Positions 28,574-41,818 are shown, counted from the stretch's first letter. The stretch: 64,000 nucleotides of DNA from Rhodanobacteraceae bacterium (GCA_016717705.1 JADKFD010000008.1:41481-105480), one strand, 5' to 3'. Made by a program: numbers and translations. The notes: generated from the letters alone by a model not told the origin.

Positions 28574-29779
28574 ATGTCCACCCTGCAAGATTCGCTCGAT
28601 CTGATTACCCGTGGTGCCGAAGAGGTGCTCAAGCTGGAAGAGCTTGAAGCGCGCCTCAAGGCCGGCAAGACCTTGCGCGTCAAGGCCGGTTTCGACCCGA
28701 CCGCGCCGGACCTGCACATCGGCCACACGGTGCTGATCAACAAGATGCGCCAGTTCCAGATGCTCGGCCATCAGGTGATCTTCCTGATCGGCGACTTCAC
28801 CGGGATGATCGGCGACCCGACCGGACGCAACATCACCCGCAAGCCGTTGACGCGCGAGGATGTCGAGCGCAATGCGATCACCTATCGCGAGCAGGTGTTC
28901 AAGATCCTCGATCCGGCGTTGACCGAAGTTCGCTTCAATTCGGAGTGGTTCGACACCATGGGTGCGTCCGGGCTGATCAAGATCGCCGGCAAGTACACCG
29001 TGGCGCGGATGCTCGAGCGCGACGATTTCAACAAGCGCTTCAAGGGCGAGCAGCCGATTGCGGTGCACGAATTCCTTTACCCGCTGGTACAGGGCTACGA
29101 CTCGGTGGCGCTCAAAGCCGATGTCGAACTCGGCGGCACCGATCAGAAGTTCAACCTGCTGGTCGGGCGTGCGCTGCAGTCCGATTACGGCCAGGCGCCG
29201 CAGATCGTGCTGACCACGCCGCTGCTGGAAGGCACCGACGGCGTCAACAAGATGAGCAAGTCGCTCGGCAACTACATCGGCATCAACGAGCCGGCATCCG
29301 AGATCTTCGGCAAGACCATGTCGATCAGCGACGACCTGCTGTGGCGCTACATCGAGCTCTTGTCCTTCAACATCGGCACCGCGGAGCTGAAAACGCTGCG
29401 TGCCGACCACGCCGCCGGCCAGCTCAATCCGCGCGATCTGAAAATGCGCATGGCGCACGAACTGGCCGAACGCTTCGCCGGCAAGAGCGCGGCCGATGCT
29501 GCGGTGGAGGCCTGGCACAAGCGCGTGCAGGAGGGCGCGATGCCTGCGGATATCGAAACCGTCGCGGTGGCGATTCCCGAGGGCGGCATCAAGATCGCGC
29601 AGCTGCTCAAGCAATGCGGACTGACGCCGAGCACCGGCGAAGCGATGCGCAAGATCGCCGAGAACGGCGTGCGCATCGACGGCGAAGTGGTCTCCGACAA
29701 GGACCGCGTGTTCGCGCAGCCGGCCGAGTTCGTGCTGCAACTGGGCAAGCGGCATTTCCGGCGGATCAAACTGGGCTGA
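28574..29779 (+). CDS. tyrS: Tyrosyl-tRNA synthetase (KMSKS type)
   Basis: TyrS charges tRNA-Tyr. The 401-residue class I synthetase has the HIGH motif ([13 protein letters not shown], about residue 47), the KMSKS motif ([14 protein letters not shown], about residue 230) and a C-terminal S4 RNA-binding domain ([17 protein letters not shown]). This KMSKS-bearing, 400-residue form is the TyrZ-like subtype, not the KFGKT form of E. coli TyrS. Start: ATG 28574 rather than the upstream in-frame ATG at 28559. Confidence 0.93.
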   Translation: MSTLQDSLDLITRGAEEVLKLEELEARLKAGKTLRVKAGFDPTAPDLHIGHTVLINKMRQFQMLGHQVIFLIGDFTGMIGDPTGRNITRKPLTREDVERNAITYREQVFKILDPALTEVRFNSEWFDTMGASGLIKIAGKYTVARMLERDDFNKRFKGEQPIAVHEFLYPLVQGYDSVALKADVELGGTDQKFNLLVGRALQSDYGQAPQIVLTTPLLEGTDGVNKMSKSLGNYIGINEPASEIFGKTMSISDDLLWRYIELLSFNIGTAELKTLRADHAAGQLNPRDLKMRMAHELAERFAGKSAADAAVEAWHKRVQEGAMPADIETVAVAIPEGGIKIAQLLKQCGLTPSTGEAMRKIAENGVRIDGEVVSDKDRVFAQPAEFVLQLGKRHFRRIKLG

Positions 29780-29791
29780 TCGTCGCCCAAT

Positions 29792-29869
29792 GTAGGTCAC
29801 GTTGGCCCGAAGGGCCTACGTGACGGGACCGCCAGTCACGTAGCCCGCTTCGCGGGCAACGTGACCTAC
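29792..29869. repeat. Palindromic repeat, family B
   Basis: GTAGGTCACGTTGGCCCGAAGG and its inverse flank a short centre. It occupies almost all of the tyrS to CoA-transferase gap. Confidence 0.85.
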
Positions 29870-29889
29870 GCCGACAATTCGGAGAGCCC

Positions 29890-31116
<1,227 letters not shown>

Positions 31117-31361
31117 GGCAAGCACCCGGTGAACGCGCTGCACGCGTGACCCGGGCTACGAGCTGGCGCGGATGCCTTGGTAGCGCGGCTCCGGCGCGCG
31201 CCGTCTGCTTTCGTGCGATCAATCCATTCGCGCCGGCGGCCGCGCGGCGACGCGAAGAGCGCCGGGGTCTCGCGTAACAGGATCTTCGCGTCAACGAGGT
31301 TTGTCGACGCGCGACCCCAGCCTACAAGGGCATCGCGGGATAAACCCGCTTCCACAGACAG
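31117..31361. other. Intergenic region after the CoA-transferase
   Basis: Contains remnants of repeat family D (CACCCGGTGAACGCGCTG...ACCCGGGCTACGA near 31124-31160) and a half of the GCGGGATAAACCCGCTTCCACA repeat near 31336-31357. No open frame with coding character and no RNA gene was recognised. Confidence 0.5.
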
Positions 31362-31392
31362 CAAAAGGGGCGCCCGAAGGCACCCCTTTTGC
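31362..31392. terminator. Intrinsic terminator, probably for nirS
   Basis: CAAAAGGGGCGCC and GGCACCCCTTTTG form a stem with a short CGAA loop, flanked by A- and T-runs on both sides. It lies about 70 bases beyond the nirS stop on the minus strand and could work in both directions. Confidence 0.7.
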
Positions 31393-31464
31393 GTACTCGG
31401 CAACTTCAAGTCTGGCGATCAGGGTCGGTTGTCGCGCCCCGATCGCCGTGCCCACCGCTGCTTG

Positions 31465-33565
<2,101 letters not shown>

Positions 33566-33643
33566 GATCTTTGCCTCCAGCAGAGCGCCCGGCAAATGCT
33601 GCGGGCTTGGCGGAACGATCCTCCTGCGGGGCGATCGCGCTCA

Positions 33644-33657
33644 ATGACGCAGGTCAA
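33644..33657 (-). promoter_or_regulatory. FNR/DNR-like box upstream of nirS
   Basis: Read on the minus strand this is TTGAC-CTGC-GTCAT, a near palindrome matching TTGAC-N4-GTCAA with one mismatch, centred about 85 bases before the nirS ATG. Nitrite reductase genes are standard targets of FNR/Dnr/Anr-family activators. It resembles the hemN box at 10522. Confidence 0.55.
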
Positions 33658-33829
33658 GAGCGTGATGTTGGTGTCGAAAGAGCGCCGCGCAGCGTAACAC
33701 GGGGACCTTCTGTCGCGTCGCTGCCAGGCATGAGGACGCCGCCCTGGCGCCGTTCGCGCCCTGGTTTGCCAGGGGGCCAGCGCCGCGTCACACTCGGCGC
33801 CTGGAGGTCGACGGAAGCAGGGGAACGCG

Positions 33830-34675
33830 ATGATCGCCAGGCCGGTGCAGCGCGGAAGTCGCGGCTGGCGCGGGTCGCAGTCGCGTTGCTGCTGTGGACT
33901 TGTGCAACATCCGCTACTGCCTTCGACCCGCAACACGCCGCCTGGACCAGCCTGCTGGCGCAACACGTCCAGTGGAACGCAGCTGGCAGCGCAACCACGG
34001 TCGACTACGATGGCCTGCTGCAGGACCATGCGCCGCTCAAGGCTTATCTGACCGAGCTGTCATCGGTATCGCGCGCCAACTTCGACGCCTGGCCGCAGGC
34101 GCAGCGACGCGCCTTCCTGATCAACGCCTACAACGCCTACACGGTCGAACTGATCCTCACCCGCTACCCCGAAACTGCAGTCGATCCGGGACCTCGGCTC
34201 GCTGTTTTCCTCGCCGTGGAAGCAATCCTTCTTCACCCTGCTGGGCGAGAAACAGAGTCTCGATGGCATCGAGCATGGGCTGATCCGCGGCGCTGCCGAC
34301 TATGACGATCCGCGCATCCATTTCGCCGTGAACTGCGCTTCGATCGGCTGTCCGGCCTTGCGCCCGGAGGCGTATCGGGCCGAAGTTCTTGATGCGCAAC
34401 TGGAGGATCAGACCCGGCGATTTTTCGGCGACCGCACGCGCAACCGCTTTGATGCGACCAGCGCCACGCTGTACCTGTCGAGCATCCTCGACTGGTACGC
34501 CGAAGACTTCGAGCGAGCCTTCCGCGTCGGCGCGTCGGTCGGCGCCTTTGTCGCGCGCTACGCGGAACAGCTGGGCATCGACGCGCCTGCCGCCCGGCGT
34601 CTGGCTGCGGGCGAGATCGACATCGAATTTCTGGACTACGACTGGTCGTTGAACCGGAAAACGCCCGGCGGGTGA
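33830..34675 (+). CDS. DUF547 domain protein, exported, frame-split
   Basis: An exported protein with a DUF547 domain: FLINAYNAYTVELILTRYPE, then HFAVNCASIGCPALRPEAY with the conserved NCxSxGCP cysteines, and a C-terminal LDYDWSLN. The frame breaks at 34172 (AAA where AA is expected); repair joins RYPE to LQSIRDLGSLFSSPWKQ. The signal sequence (LARVAVALLLWTCATSATA) is in the middle frame. Start ATG 33830 requires one more base near 33860, and the two changes cancel, giving about 281 residues. It is divergent from nirS. Function is unknown; the Cys-containing fold resembles transglutaminase-like peptidases. Confidence 0.7.
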
Positions 34676-34762
34676 TCGGTGCCGCCGTGGGAGCGACCTT
34701 GTGTCGCGAGCTTTGGCCGTTGCGGCCCGGGCCTCTTCGGACGTCGCCGCGCCTGCGAGCCT

Positions 34763-34828
34763 CTCCCGATTCCCGATTCCCGATTCCCGATTCCCGACAA
34801 CCAACAACCAACAACCAACAACCAACAC
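34763..34828. repeat. Two adjoining heptamer arrays, CCCGATT and ACAACCA
   Basis: About five copies of CCCGATT (34763-34797) run straight into about four and a half copies of ACAACCA (34798-34828). Both have a seven-base period but different sequence. They lie just upstream of aceK. Confidence 0.92.
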
Positions 34829-34895
34829 CCTCGCTCGTTTGCACCCTCGTCCCACCCAAGCCAGACTCGGCGAATCAGCTTGGAGGGAGTCGTCG

Positions 34896-36645
34896 ATGTC
34901 CACTGTTCCCCCTGTGCGCGTGCTGTCCGGACGCCGAACTGGCCAATGCCTGCGCCACCGACCTGCGCGATGCCTTTGCCGACTACAACCCGCGCTTTCG
35001 CGCCATCACCCAGCGCGCCAAGCGGCGTTTCGAGCGCAGCGAGTGGACGGCCGCGCGCCTCGATGCGATCGAGCGTATCGAGCTGTATGACGTCTGCGTG
35101 GCCGAGACCTCGCGCCGGCTGGAGTCCGAGCTGGGGCCGCGCGTCGGCGATCGCAGCCTGTGGTCGAAGGTGCGCGACCGCTACGCCGCGCTGATCGCGC
35201 CTTTGCTCGACCAGGAGCTCAACAAGACCTTCTTCAACACGCTGACCCGGCGCTTCTTCAAGACCCGCGGCGTCGATGCAGCCAGCGAGTTCGTTGCGCT
35301 CGACATCGAGCCGACCGACCGCCTGACGCATCCGGTCGCGCGCCTGAACTACAGCGCGACGCGCTCGCCCGAAGAGCTGTTCCAGCGCATGCTGGCGGGC
35401 TTTCGCTTCGAAGTGCCCTACGCCGATATCGCGCTGTCGGCGCGGCGCATTTCGGCCTCGGTGGCCGAGCAACTGGCGCGCTGGGACGGCGAGCCGCGCG
35501 TGCGCGCGGTGGAGATGCTGGAAACCGTGTTCTACCGCGAGCGCCGCGCCTATCTGGTCGGCCGCATCTTCGGCGAGCGCGAATTCGCGCCGCTGGTGAT
35601 CGCGCTGGTGCACGACGAGCCCGGCCTGCGCGCCGATGCCGTGCTGGTGCAGCGCGATGACGTCTCGGCGCTGTTCGGCATCACCCGCAGCTACTTCCAG
35701 GCCGACCTGGAAACCGTCGGCGATGCGGTGGTGTTCCTGCGTACCCTGCTGCCGAAAAAGCCGGTCAACGAGCTTTACACCGTGCTCGGCCGCGCCAAGC
35801 AGGGCAAGACCGAGCGCTATCGGCACTTCTTCCGCCATTTCGAGGATTGCGACGAAAAACTGGTGCTGGCAGACGGCGAGAAGGGCCTGGTGATGGCGGT
35901 GTTCACGCTGCCGAGCTACCCGCTGGTGTTCAAGATCATCCGCGACCGCTTCGCGCCGTCCAAATTGATGACGCGCCAGGACGTCATCGACAAGTACCAG
36001 CTGGTGTTCAAGCACGACCGCGCCGGGCGTTTGATCGACGCCCAGGAGTTCCGCTTCCTGCGCTTTCCGCGCGCGCGCTTCGCGCCGGAGGTGCTGGAAG
36101 ATCTGTTCGAGACCTGCCGTTCCAGCGTGATCGAGGATGGCGATCATCTGATCCTGACGCATATGTACATCGAGCGCTGCCTGCGCCCGCTGAATCTGTT
36201 CCTCAGGGAATCGACGCCGGAACTGGTCGAGCGCGCCGTGCTCGACTACGGTCTGGCGATCAAGGATCTGACCGCCAGCAACATCTTCCCCGGCGATCTG
36301 CTGTTGAAGAATTTCGGCGTTACCCGCCACGGCCGGGTGATCTTCTACGACTACGACGAGCTCTGCCTGGTCACCGAGTGCCGCTTCCGCGAACTGCCCA
36401 CGGCACGCGACGACGACGAGGAAATGCACCACGGCGCCTGGTACTACGTCGCCGATTCCGACATCTTCCCCGAGCAGTTCACCGAATTCCTCGGCCTGCC
36501 GCGCAAGCTGCGCGAAGCCCTGATCGCCCGCCACGGCGAGATCTTCACCGTCTCCTGGTGGCACGAGATGCAGCACAAGCTCAACGCCGGGCATTTCTTC
36601 GACATCAGCCCGTATCGCGAAGAGGTGCGCTTGAAGCGGGACTAG
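34896..36645 (+). CDS. aceK: Isocitrate dehydrogenase kinase/phosphatase, one frameshift near the start
   Basis: AceK phosphorylates and dephosphorylates isocitrate dehydrogenase, steering carbon between the TCA cycle and the glyoxylate shunt. Conserved segments: YNPRFRAITQRAKRRFERSEW, RHFFRHFEDCDEKLVLADGEKGLVM, FPLVFKIIRD-like PLVFKIIRDRFAPSK, DYGLAIKDLTASNIFPGDLLLKNFGVTRHGRV with the catalytic Asp/Asn, and FYDYDEL. GGAGGGA followed by ATG at 34896 is the likely start. It reads MSTVPPVRVLS, then shifts at GG 34929-34930; removing one G continues DAELANACATDL. Repaired length is about 582 (E. coli 578). No aceA or aceB is in the window. Confidence 0.93.
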
Positions 36646-36715
36646 GGTGTTGGTGTCGGTTGTTGGTGTTGGTGGAGGCCGTGGAGCGGGTTTATCCCGC
36701 GATGCTTTGGCTCAA

Positions 36716-36792
36716 GCATCGCGCGCGAGCGCGCTCCTACATTCTTGCGTGGACCTACGGAGAATTTGTAGGAGCGCGCTTGCGCGCGATGC
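36716..36792. repeat. Palindromic repeat, family A, with a GCGGGTTTATCCCGCG hairpin before it
   Basis: The family A arms (GCATCGCGCGCGAGCGCGCT and inverse) span 36716-36792. Just before, at 36684-36703, GGAGCGGGTTTATCCCGCGA is part of another small palindrome, which recurs at 37740-37791. GTTGGTGT-type heptamers lie at 36648-36674. Confidence 0.8.
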
Positions 36793-36859
36793 TCTTGCCA
36801 CACTCTGCCCACCCCAACTTGCTAGCCTTCGCCGCCCCGATCGCTTATCGCGAAATTGC

Positions 36860-37732
36860 ATGTCCCTGGATCGCCACCGCATCCGCCAGGCCTTCTCGCG
36901 CGCCGCGACGGCCTACGAGCAGACCGCCGTGCTGCAGCGCGAGGTCGGCGATCTGCTGCTGGAGCGCCTGCAACTGCTCAAGAGCGAACCGGCGCGCGTA
37001 CTCGATGTCGGGGCCGGCACCGGTCGGCTGACCGGCCTTTTGAAGAAGCGCTACCCGAAGGCCGAGGTGATCGCGCTCGACCTTGCCCTTGGCATGTTGC
37101 GCCAGGCCAAGTCCCACGCCGGCTGGTGGCGCCCGTTTCGGCGCGTGGTCGGCGACGCCCAGGCGCTGCCGTTTGCCGATGCCTCGATGGATCTGGTGAT
37201 CTCCAACCTGTGCCTGCAATGGTGTGGCGATCTCAAGGCCGCGCTCTACGAGTTCCGCCGCGTGCTCAAGCCTGGCGGCTGGCTGTTGTTCAGCAGTTTC
37301 GGACCGGACACGCTGAAGGAGTTGCGCGGTGCCTGGAATGCCGCCGACGATGGCGCTCACGTGCATGTCTTCCTCGACATGCACGATGTCGGCGACGCCG
37401 TGCTGGCGCAGGGTTTCGTCGACCCGATGTTCGATGTCGAGCGCTACACGCTGAGCTACGCCGACGCGCGTGCGGCGATGCGCGAGCTGAAAACCATCGG
37501 CGCCGGCAATGCCCTGGCGGAGCGCAAGCGCGGACTGACCGGCAAGCAGGCCTTTGCGCGCATGCTGGCGGCCTACGAGACATTGCGGCGCGACGGCCGC
37601 CTGCCGCTCAGTTACGAGGTGATCTTCGGCCAGGCGCAGGCGCCGGCGCCCGGCGCGCCCCTGCGCGGCGCTAAAGGCGATCTGGCGAGTTTCAGCGTCG
37701 AGGCGATGCGTGCCAAGTTGCGGCGCGGGTAG
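36860..37732 (+). CDS. bioC: Malonyl-ACP O-methyltransferase BioC
   Basis: BioC methylates malonyl-ACP at the entry to biotin synthesis. The 290-residue class I methyltransferase has the SAM motif VLDVGAGTGRLTGLL, VIALDLALGML, GDAQALPFADASMDLVISNLCLQWC and VLKPGGWLLFSSFGPDTLKELR, all characteristic of BioC. The N-terminus IRQAFSRAATAYEQTAVLQREVG matches the BioC opening. Start: ATG 36860. It stands alone here, unlike the bioFHC order common in gammaproteobacteria, unless the other bio genes lie elsewhere. Confidence 0.9.
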   Translation: MSLDRHRIRQAFSRAATAYEQTAVLQREVGDLLLERLQLLKSEPARVLDVGAGTGRLTGLLKKRYPKAEVIALDLALGMLRQAKSHAGWWRPFRRVVGDAQALPFADASMDLVISNLCLQWCGDLKAALYEFRRVLKPGGWLLFSSFGPDTLKELRGAWNAADDGAHVHVFLDMHDVGDAVLAQGFVDPMFDVERYTLSYADARAAMRELKTIGAGNALAERKRGLTGKQAFARMLAAYETLRRDGRLPLSYEVIFGQAQAPAPGAPLRGAKGDLASFSVEAMRAKLRRG

Positions 37733-37738
37733 CACCCT

Positions 37739-37858
37739 GTGGGAGCGGGTTTATCCCGCGAAAGCTCTCGCGGAGTAAATCCGCTCCCACAAGTGCAGCG
37801 GTTTCGACGCCCCAATCCGAAAACCCACAACCCACAACCCACAACCCACAACCCGCAA
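37739..37858. repeat. GTGGGAGCGGGTTTATCCCGCG palindrome and CCCACAA heptamer array
   Basis: Bases 37739-37791 are inverse complements (GTGGGAGCGGGTTTATCCCGCG... to ...CGCTCCCAC). Bases 37824-37852 hold four copies of CCCACAA. They separate the convergent bioC and exporter genes. Confidence 0.85.
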
Positions 37859-39085
37859 TCACATCCCCTGCCGCGCCGGCACCACGCTGTTGCCGAGCAG
37901 CAGGCCGGCGACCAGCGCGGCGATCATCGTGACCATGCTGAAAGCGGTGTCGAGGCCGAGGAAGACGTCTTTCTCGAACACGAAGGTCAGGCTCTTGAAG
38001 CCCACCGATCCAGGCACCAGCAGGATCAGCCCGGGCAGGCGGAAGGTGGCGCCCGGCCGGTTGGCCCAGCGCGCATAGATGTTGCTCAGCACGGTGACGA
38101 TGAAGGCGGCGACGAACAGACCCAGTTCGGGTCCGAACTCGGTGATCGCCGCGCGCGAACTCAGATAGCTGATGGTCGCCGCCAGGAACACCACCCACCA
38201 GTCGCGGATGCGCGCCTTGAACAGCAGAGCGAAAGCGGCCGCCGACACCAGCAGCGAGCTCACGCGTAACCACAGCGGCTGTTCGACGCTCAGCACGGCG
38301 AGCGGTTGCCAGTCGAACCAGGCCGCCAGCTTGCTGCCGACCAGGGCGCCGAAGCCGAGTTTCAGCAGTACCGCGACCGCACCGGCAAATCGCGCCGAAC
38401 CGGAGACCAGATGTTGCGAGGCCACCTCGATGGCGGCGGTGGTCAGCGACAGCCCGGGCAGCAGCACGATGATGCCCGCGGTGAGCACCAGCCGCGGCGA
38501 GATCGGCATCAGATCGGCGGCGATCCACGCCGTCAGCAGCGCCACCAGGAACGCAGCCAGTGCTTCAAAAGTGGCCGCGAGGCGCGGCATCGACGGCGTC
38601 AATTGCGCCATCACGCCGAGCATCAGGCCCATCGCCGCAGCACTGCCGATGTCGGCCGGGCTGCCCTTGAGCAGACCGGCGACGCCAGCCGAGGCCAGCA
38701 GGTAGCCGAGCACCGTCTCCAGCCACTGGCGCACCGGCAGATCGGGCTGCGCCGCAGCATTCAGTGCGTGCATGCCCTCGGTCGCCCCGAGTTCGCCGCG
38801 CAGCACGCGCCCGGCAATGTCATCGAAGCGCCACAGGCGCCGCAGGTGGATGTCGCCGGGCTCCAGACGCACCACCCGGGTGATGCCCTGCTGTGCATGG
38901 TCGGCGCCAAGTGGCCGTACCGTGGCAATGATGGCCGTGGGGCTCGACCAGATATGCGCATCCAGCCCAAGCTTGCGGCTCACCGAATTGACCACGTCTT
39001 CCAGGCGCGGGGCGGTCGAGCCACCCTGGTGCAGACGGCGCGCCAGTTCGATGACGAATTCACTTTCGGCGCTGTAGTCGTTCAT
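37859..39085 (-). CDS. Threonine/serine exporter (ThrE) family protein
   Basis: A 408-residue inner-membrane protein with the two-part ThrE architecture. The N-terminal cytosolic domain (EFVIELARRLHQGGSTAPRLEDVVNSVSRKLGL) is followed by about ten membrane segments in two blocks (GYLLASAGVAGLLKGSPADIG and LILLVPGSVGFKSLTFVFE). The NGPGSVG-like PGSVGFK loop is conserved. It exports threonine, serine or related amino acids. Start 39085 (MNDYSAES) is preferred; a further ATG at 39118 would add 11 residues. It is divergent from the EamA transporter. Confidence 0.82.
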   Translation of the reverse strand: MNDYSAESEFVIELARRLHQGGSTAPRLEDVVNSVSRKLGLDAHIWSSPTAIIATVRPLGADHAQQGITRVVRLEPGDIHLRRLWRFDDIAGRVLRGELGATEGMHALNAAAQPDLPVRQWLETVLGYLLASAGVAGLLKGSPADIGSAAAMGLMLGVMAQLTPSMPRLAATFEALAAFLVALLTAWIAADLMPISPRLVLTAGIIVLLPGLSLTTAAIEVASQHLVSGSARFAGAVAVLLKLGFGALVGSKLAAWFDWQPLAVLSVEQPLWLRVSSLLVSAAAFALLFKARIRDWWVVFLAATISYLSSRAAITEFGPELGLFVAAFIVTVLSNIYARWANRPGATFRLPGLILLVPGSVGFKSLTFVFEKDVFLGLDTAFSMVTMIAALVAGLLLGNSVVPARQGM

Positions 39086-39169
39086 GCCGCCATGATGCGA
39101 CAGTCGCGGGCTGTGCATGCTGGGCGCAGGCGTTTCTTCTCAGACAAGATTCAGGACCAAGACGACGAC

Positions 39170-40048
39170 GTGCACATCGGCATCGGCGAGCTCTTCTCGA
39201 TCAGTTCGGCGGCCTGCTGGGCGCTCGGCGTGGTGTTCTACAAGCAGCTCGGCGACCGCCTGCCGCCGGTGGCGCTGAACCTGCTGAAGAACGGCATCGT
39301 CGCCGCGCTGATGATCCCGACCGTGCTGATCGTGCATGGCTTCGCGCTGCCGCAGTTCCAGGGCTGGACGCTGGCACTCTCGGTGATGTCCGGGATTCTC
39401 GGCATCAGCGTCGCCGACACGCTGTACTTCCGCGCACTGAACACGCTCGGTGCCGGGCGCACCGGTGTGCTCGGCAATCTGTTCAGCCCTTTCGTGATCG
39501 TGCTGTCCTACTTGTTTCTCGATGAGCGGCTGACGCTGCTGCAATTCGGCGGCTTCGCGCTGGTGATGTTCGGCGTGCTGCTGGTCAACCAGCGGCGCAT
39601 CGACGAGCCCTTCGCCAAGGCGCAGCTGCGGCGCGGATTGCTCTACGGCGTCGGCGCCATCGCGATGAACGCCGCCGGCATCGTCATGATCAAGCCGGTG
39701 CTGGAAGTGGAGCCGTTCTTCTGGGTCGCGCTGATCCGCATGATCGCGGCGCTGCTGCCGATGCTGTGGCTGTGGCATGTGCTGCCGGCGCACCATCGCG
39801 TGCCCTCGCTGCGCGCGGTGCCCTGGCGCCTGCTGATCCTGGCGGCGGTGCTCGGCCAGTACGTGGCGATGCTGTTCTGGCTCGGCGGCTACAAGTACAC
39901 CAGCGCCTCGGTGGCCTCGGTGCTCAACGAGACCGCCTCGATCTTCATCCTGCTGTTCGCCTGGCTGCTGCTCAAGGAGCCGCTCGGACGACGCAAGCTG
40001 GCGGGCGTGGCGTGCACCTTTTGCGGGGTGGGGGTGATGCTGTTGTAG
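39170..40048 (+). CDS. EamA/DMT superfamily transporter
   Basis: A 292-residue membrane protein with ten predicted helices in two EamA repeats. The first ends GNLFSPFVIVLSYLFLDERLTLLQFGGFALVMFGVLLV, the second SVASVLNETASIFILLFAWLLLKEPLGRRKLAGVACTFCGVGVMLL (patterns only). The LDERLT and LKEPLG segments are the family's signature helix ends. The start is taken as GTG 39170 (MHIGIGELFSISSAACW); longer in-frame starts add a polar tail. It is a metabolite exporter or importer of unknown substrate. Confidence 0.8.
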   Translation: MHIGIGELFSISSAACWALGVVFYKQLGDRLPPVALNLLKNGIVAALMIPTVLIVHGFALPQFQGWTLALSVMSGILGISVADTLYFRALNTLGAGRTGVLGNLFSPFVIVLSYLFLDERLTLLQFGGFALVMFGVLLVNQRRIDEPFAKAQLRRGLLYGVGAIAMNAAGIVMIKPVLEVEPFFWVALIRMIAALLPMLWLWHVLPAHHRVPSLRAVPWRLLILAAVLGQYVAMLFWLGGYKYTSASVASVLNETASIFILLFAWLLLKEPLGRRKLAGVACTFCGVGVMLL

Positions 40049-40245
40049 GGGAAAAGCGGGGCACGGGGCACGGGGCACGGGAGAAGCGGGCTACAGCTGG
40101 GCCTCGTGGTTGCCAGGAGTCAGGAGGGGCCTTTGACGCCGCCTAGGCGTTGTCAGGATCGGGAGCGGCGGCGAGGGCCCAGCCGGCGCTTTCCCGTGCC
40201 CCTTGCCCCGTGCCCCGTGCCCCGCCCCCGCCCCGTGCCCTCTCG
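40049..40245. repeat. Inverted element with GGGGCAC heptamer arrays (family E, copy 3)
   Basis: The left end has GGGGCACGGGGCACGGGGCA (40059 on), and the right end has the C-rich inverse (CCTTGCCCCGTGCCCCGTGC near 40200-40220). They are separated by about 120 bases containing inner palindromes. It fills the gap between the convergent EamA and nfeD genes. Confidence 0.85.
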
Positions 40246-40248
40246 CCG

Positions 40249-40701
40249 CTACGTCGCCAGCTCCACCTCCAGCATCTGCTCGCGCACGCCAATCACGCGC
40301 ACCCGGCTGCCGACACCGAGGTCGCTGCCGATGGCGGTCCACAGGGCGTCGCCGACCTTGACCTTGCCGCGGCCGTTGACGATCGCCTGGTCGAGGATGA
40401 ACACGCGGCCGATCAGTTGCTCGGCGCGCTTGTTCAGCAGCGGCTGGTCGACCTGCGCAGCCGGCACGCGCTTGCGCCAGGCGCGGTAGCCGACCAGGGC
40501 GCCGACCGAGAGCAGCGCGAAGGCGACGATCTGCACTTGCCAGGGCAGCACCGGGATCAGCCATACGGCGCTGCCGACGATCATCGCGGCGATGCCGAAC
40601 CAGAGCAGGAAGGCGCCGGGTGCGAACACCTCCAGCAACAGCAGTACCAGGCCGGCGATGAACCACTCGGTCGGGGTAATCGATTGCCACCAGGGAGTCA
40701 T
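40249..40701 (-). CDS. NfeD family membrane protein
   Basis: A 150-residue protein with three N-terminal membrane segments (FIAGLVLLLLEVFAPGAFLLWFG, VGSAVWLIPV, VQIVAFALLSVGALVGY) and a soluble OB-fold domain (IGRVFILDQAIVNGRGKVKVGDALWTAIG). NfeD proteins partner SPFH/stomatin proteins, and here the stomatin gene is immediately upstream with a one-base TGATG overlap. This corresponds to the E. coli ybbK-qmcA pair. A role in membrane microdomain quality control is inferred from the family. Confidence 0.9.
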   Translation of the reverse strand: MTPWWQSITPTEWFIAGLVLLLLEVFAPGAFLLWFGIAAMIVGSAVWLIPVLPWQVQIVAFALLSVGALVGYRAWRKRVPAAQVDQPLLNKRAEQLIGRVFILDQAIVNGRGKVKVGDALWTAIGSDLGVGSRVRVIGVREQMLEVELAT

Positions 40702-41627
40702 CAGGGTTGCGCTCCGGTCTGTTTGGCGGCGACTGCCTTGGCGATCTCGGCAATGCCGGCGATCGAGCCGACCACGCTGGTCAGTTCCATCGGCAAAATC
40801 AGGGTCTTCTGGTTCGGACTGGTGGCCAGCGCCTGCAGTGCCTTGATGTAGTTGTTGGCGACGAAGTAGTTGATCGCCTGCACATCACCCTTGGCGATCG
40901 CCTGACTGACCATCATCGTCGCCTTGGCTTCGGCCTCGGCCAGACGCTCGCGCGCTTCGGCGTCGCGGAAAGCGGCCTCGCGACGGCCCTCGGCCTCCAG
41001 CACCGCGCCCTGCTTCTCGCCCTCGGCGCGCAGGATCTCGCTGGCGCGGCTGCCCTCGGCCTCGAGGATCGACGCGCGCTTTTCGCGTTCAGCCTTCATC
41101 TGCCGCGCCATCGCATCGACCAGGTCGCGCGGCGGCTGGATGTCCTTCAGCTCGATGCGATTGACCTTGATGCCCCAGGGGTGGGTCGCCTCGTCGACCA
41201 CGCGCATCAGCCGCGCATTGATCTCGTCGCGCTTGGACAGGCTCTCGTCGAGGTCCATCGAACCGATCGCGGTGCGGATGTTGGTCATCACCAGCGCAAT
41301 GGTCGCCTGATCCAGGTTGGACACCTCATAGGCACTCTTGGCGGCGTCCAGTACCTGATAGAAGACCACGCCATCAACCTTCACCACCGCGTTGTCCTTG
41401 GTGATGACCTCCTGCGAGGGCACATCGAGCACCTGCTCCATCATGTTGATCTTGCGGCCGACACTGTCGATCAGCGGCACCAGGAAGCCGATGCCGGGCT
41501 CCATCGTGTGGGTGTACTTGCCGAAGCGCTCGACGGTCCAGGCGAAACCCTGCGGCACAAAGCGGACCGAACGGATGATGACCACGGCGGCGAAGCCGAG
41601 GAAAACCAGAATCAGGATGTTTTCCAC
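40701..41627 (-). CDS. SPFH/Band 7 (stomatin-like, QmcA type) protein
   Basis: A 308-residue protein with an N-terminal membrane anchor (ILILVFLGFAAVVIIRSV), the SPFH domain (VPQGFAWTVERFGKY through EINARLMRVVDEAT) and a long charged coiled coil (KAEREKRASILEAEG, EGRREAAFRDAEARERLAEAEAKA). The C-terminus, FVANNYIKALQALA, is like QmcA. It forms large membrane assemblies with NfeD. First gene of the nfeD operon. Confidence 0.92.
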   Translation of the reverse strand: MENILILVFLGFAAVVIIRSVRFVPQGFAWTVERFGKYTHTMEPGIGFLVPLIDSVGRKINMMEQVLDVPSQEVITKDNAVVKVDGVVFYQVLDAAKSAYEVSNLDQATIALVMTNIRTAIGSMDLDESLSKRDEINARLMRVVDEATHPWGIKVNRIELKDIQPPRDLVDAMARQMKAEREKRASILEAEGSRASEILRAEGEKQGAVLEAEGRREAAFRDAEARERLAEAEAKATMMVSQAIAKGDVQAINYFVANNYIKALQALATSPNQKTLILPMELTSVVGSIAGIAEIAKAVAAKQTGAQP

Positions 41628-41669
41628 TGGTGCACTCCGGTTGTGGGCTCTGGCTGAAGTCTAGGGCCC

Positions 41670-41818
41670 CAAGAGCAGTAAGTGGTGAGTAGTGAGTGGT
41701 AAGTGGCAGGAGCCGGCCAGATCGGGCCCCAAGGTGCCATCGGAACCCACCCCTCGATCGGCTGCCTTTGCCACTCACTACTCACCACTCACTACTCACT
41801 GCTCTTCAGCCACTCGCT
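41670..41818. repeat. Inverted element with AGTGAGT-type heptamer arrays (copy 1)
   Basis: The left array (AAGAGCAGTAAGTGGTGAGT and on, 41670-41708) and right array (CCACTCACTACTCACC... to ACTGCTCTT, 41771-41816) are inverse complements over roughly 40 bases around a 60-base centre. Units are seven bases, with GTAGTGA/GGTGAGT variants. It accounts for half of the 300-base gap between the SPFH and porin genes; the rest (41819-41927) is featureless. Confidence 0.9.

Noticed and set aside
34672..34895. Long N-terminal extension on the aceK frame
   Set aside because: It translates heptamer repeats (PDSRFPIPDSRQPTTNNQQPT). A strong ribosome-binding site and ATG at 34896 with a one-base correction explain the start better.
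37963..37970. Another exact AGACGTCT octamer
   Set aside because: It lies inside the ThrE-like coding region with no neighbouring octamer, so it is taken as chance.
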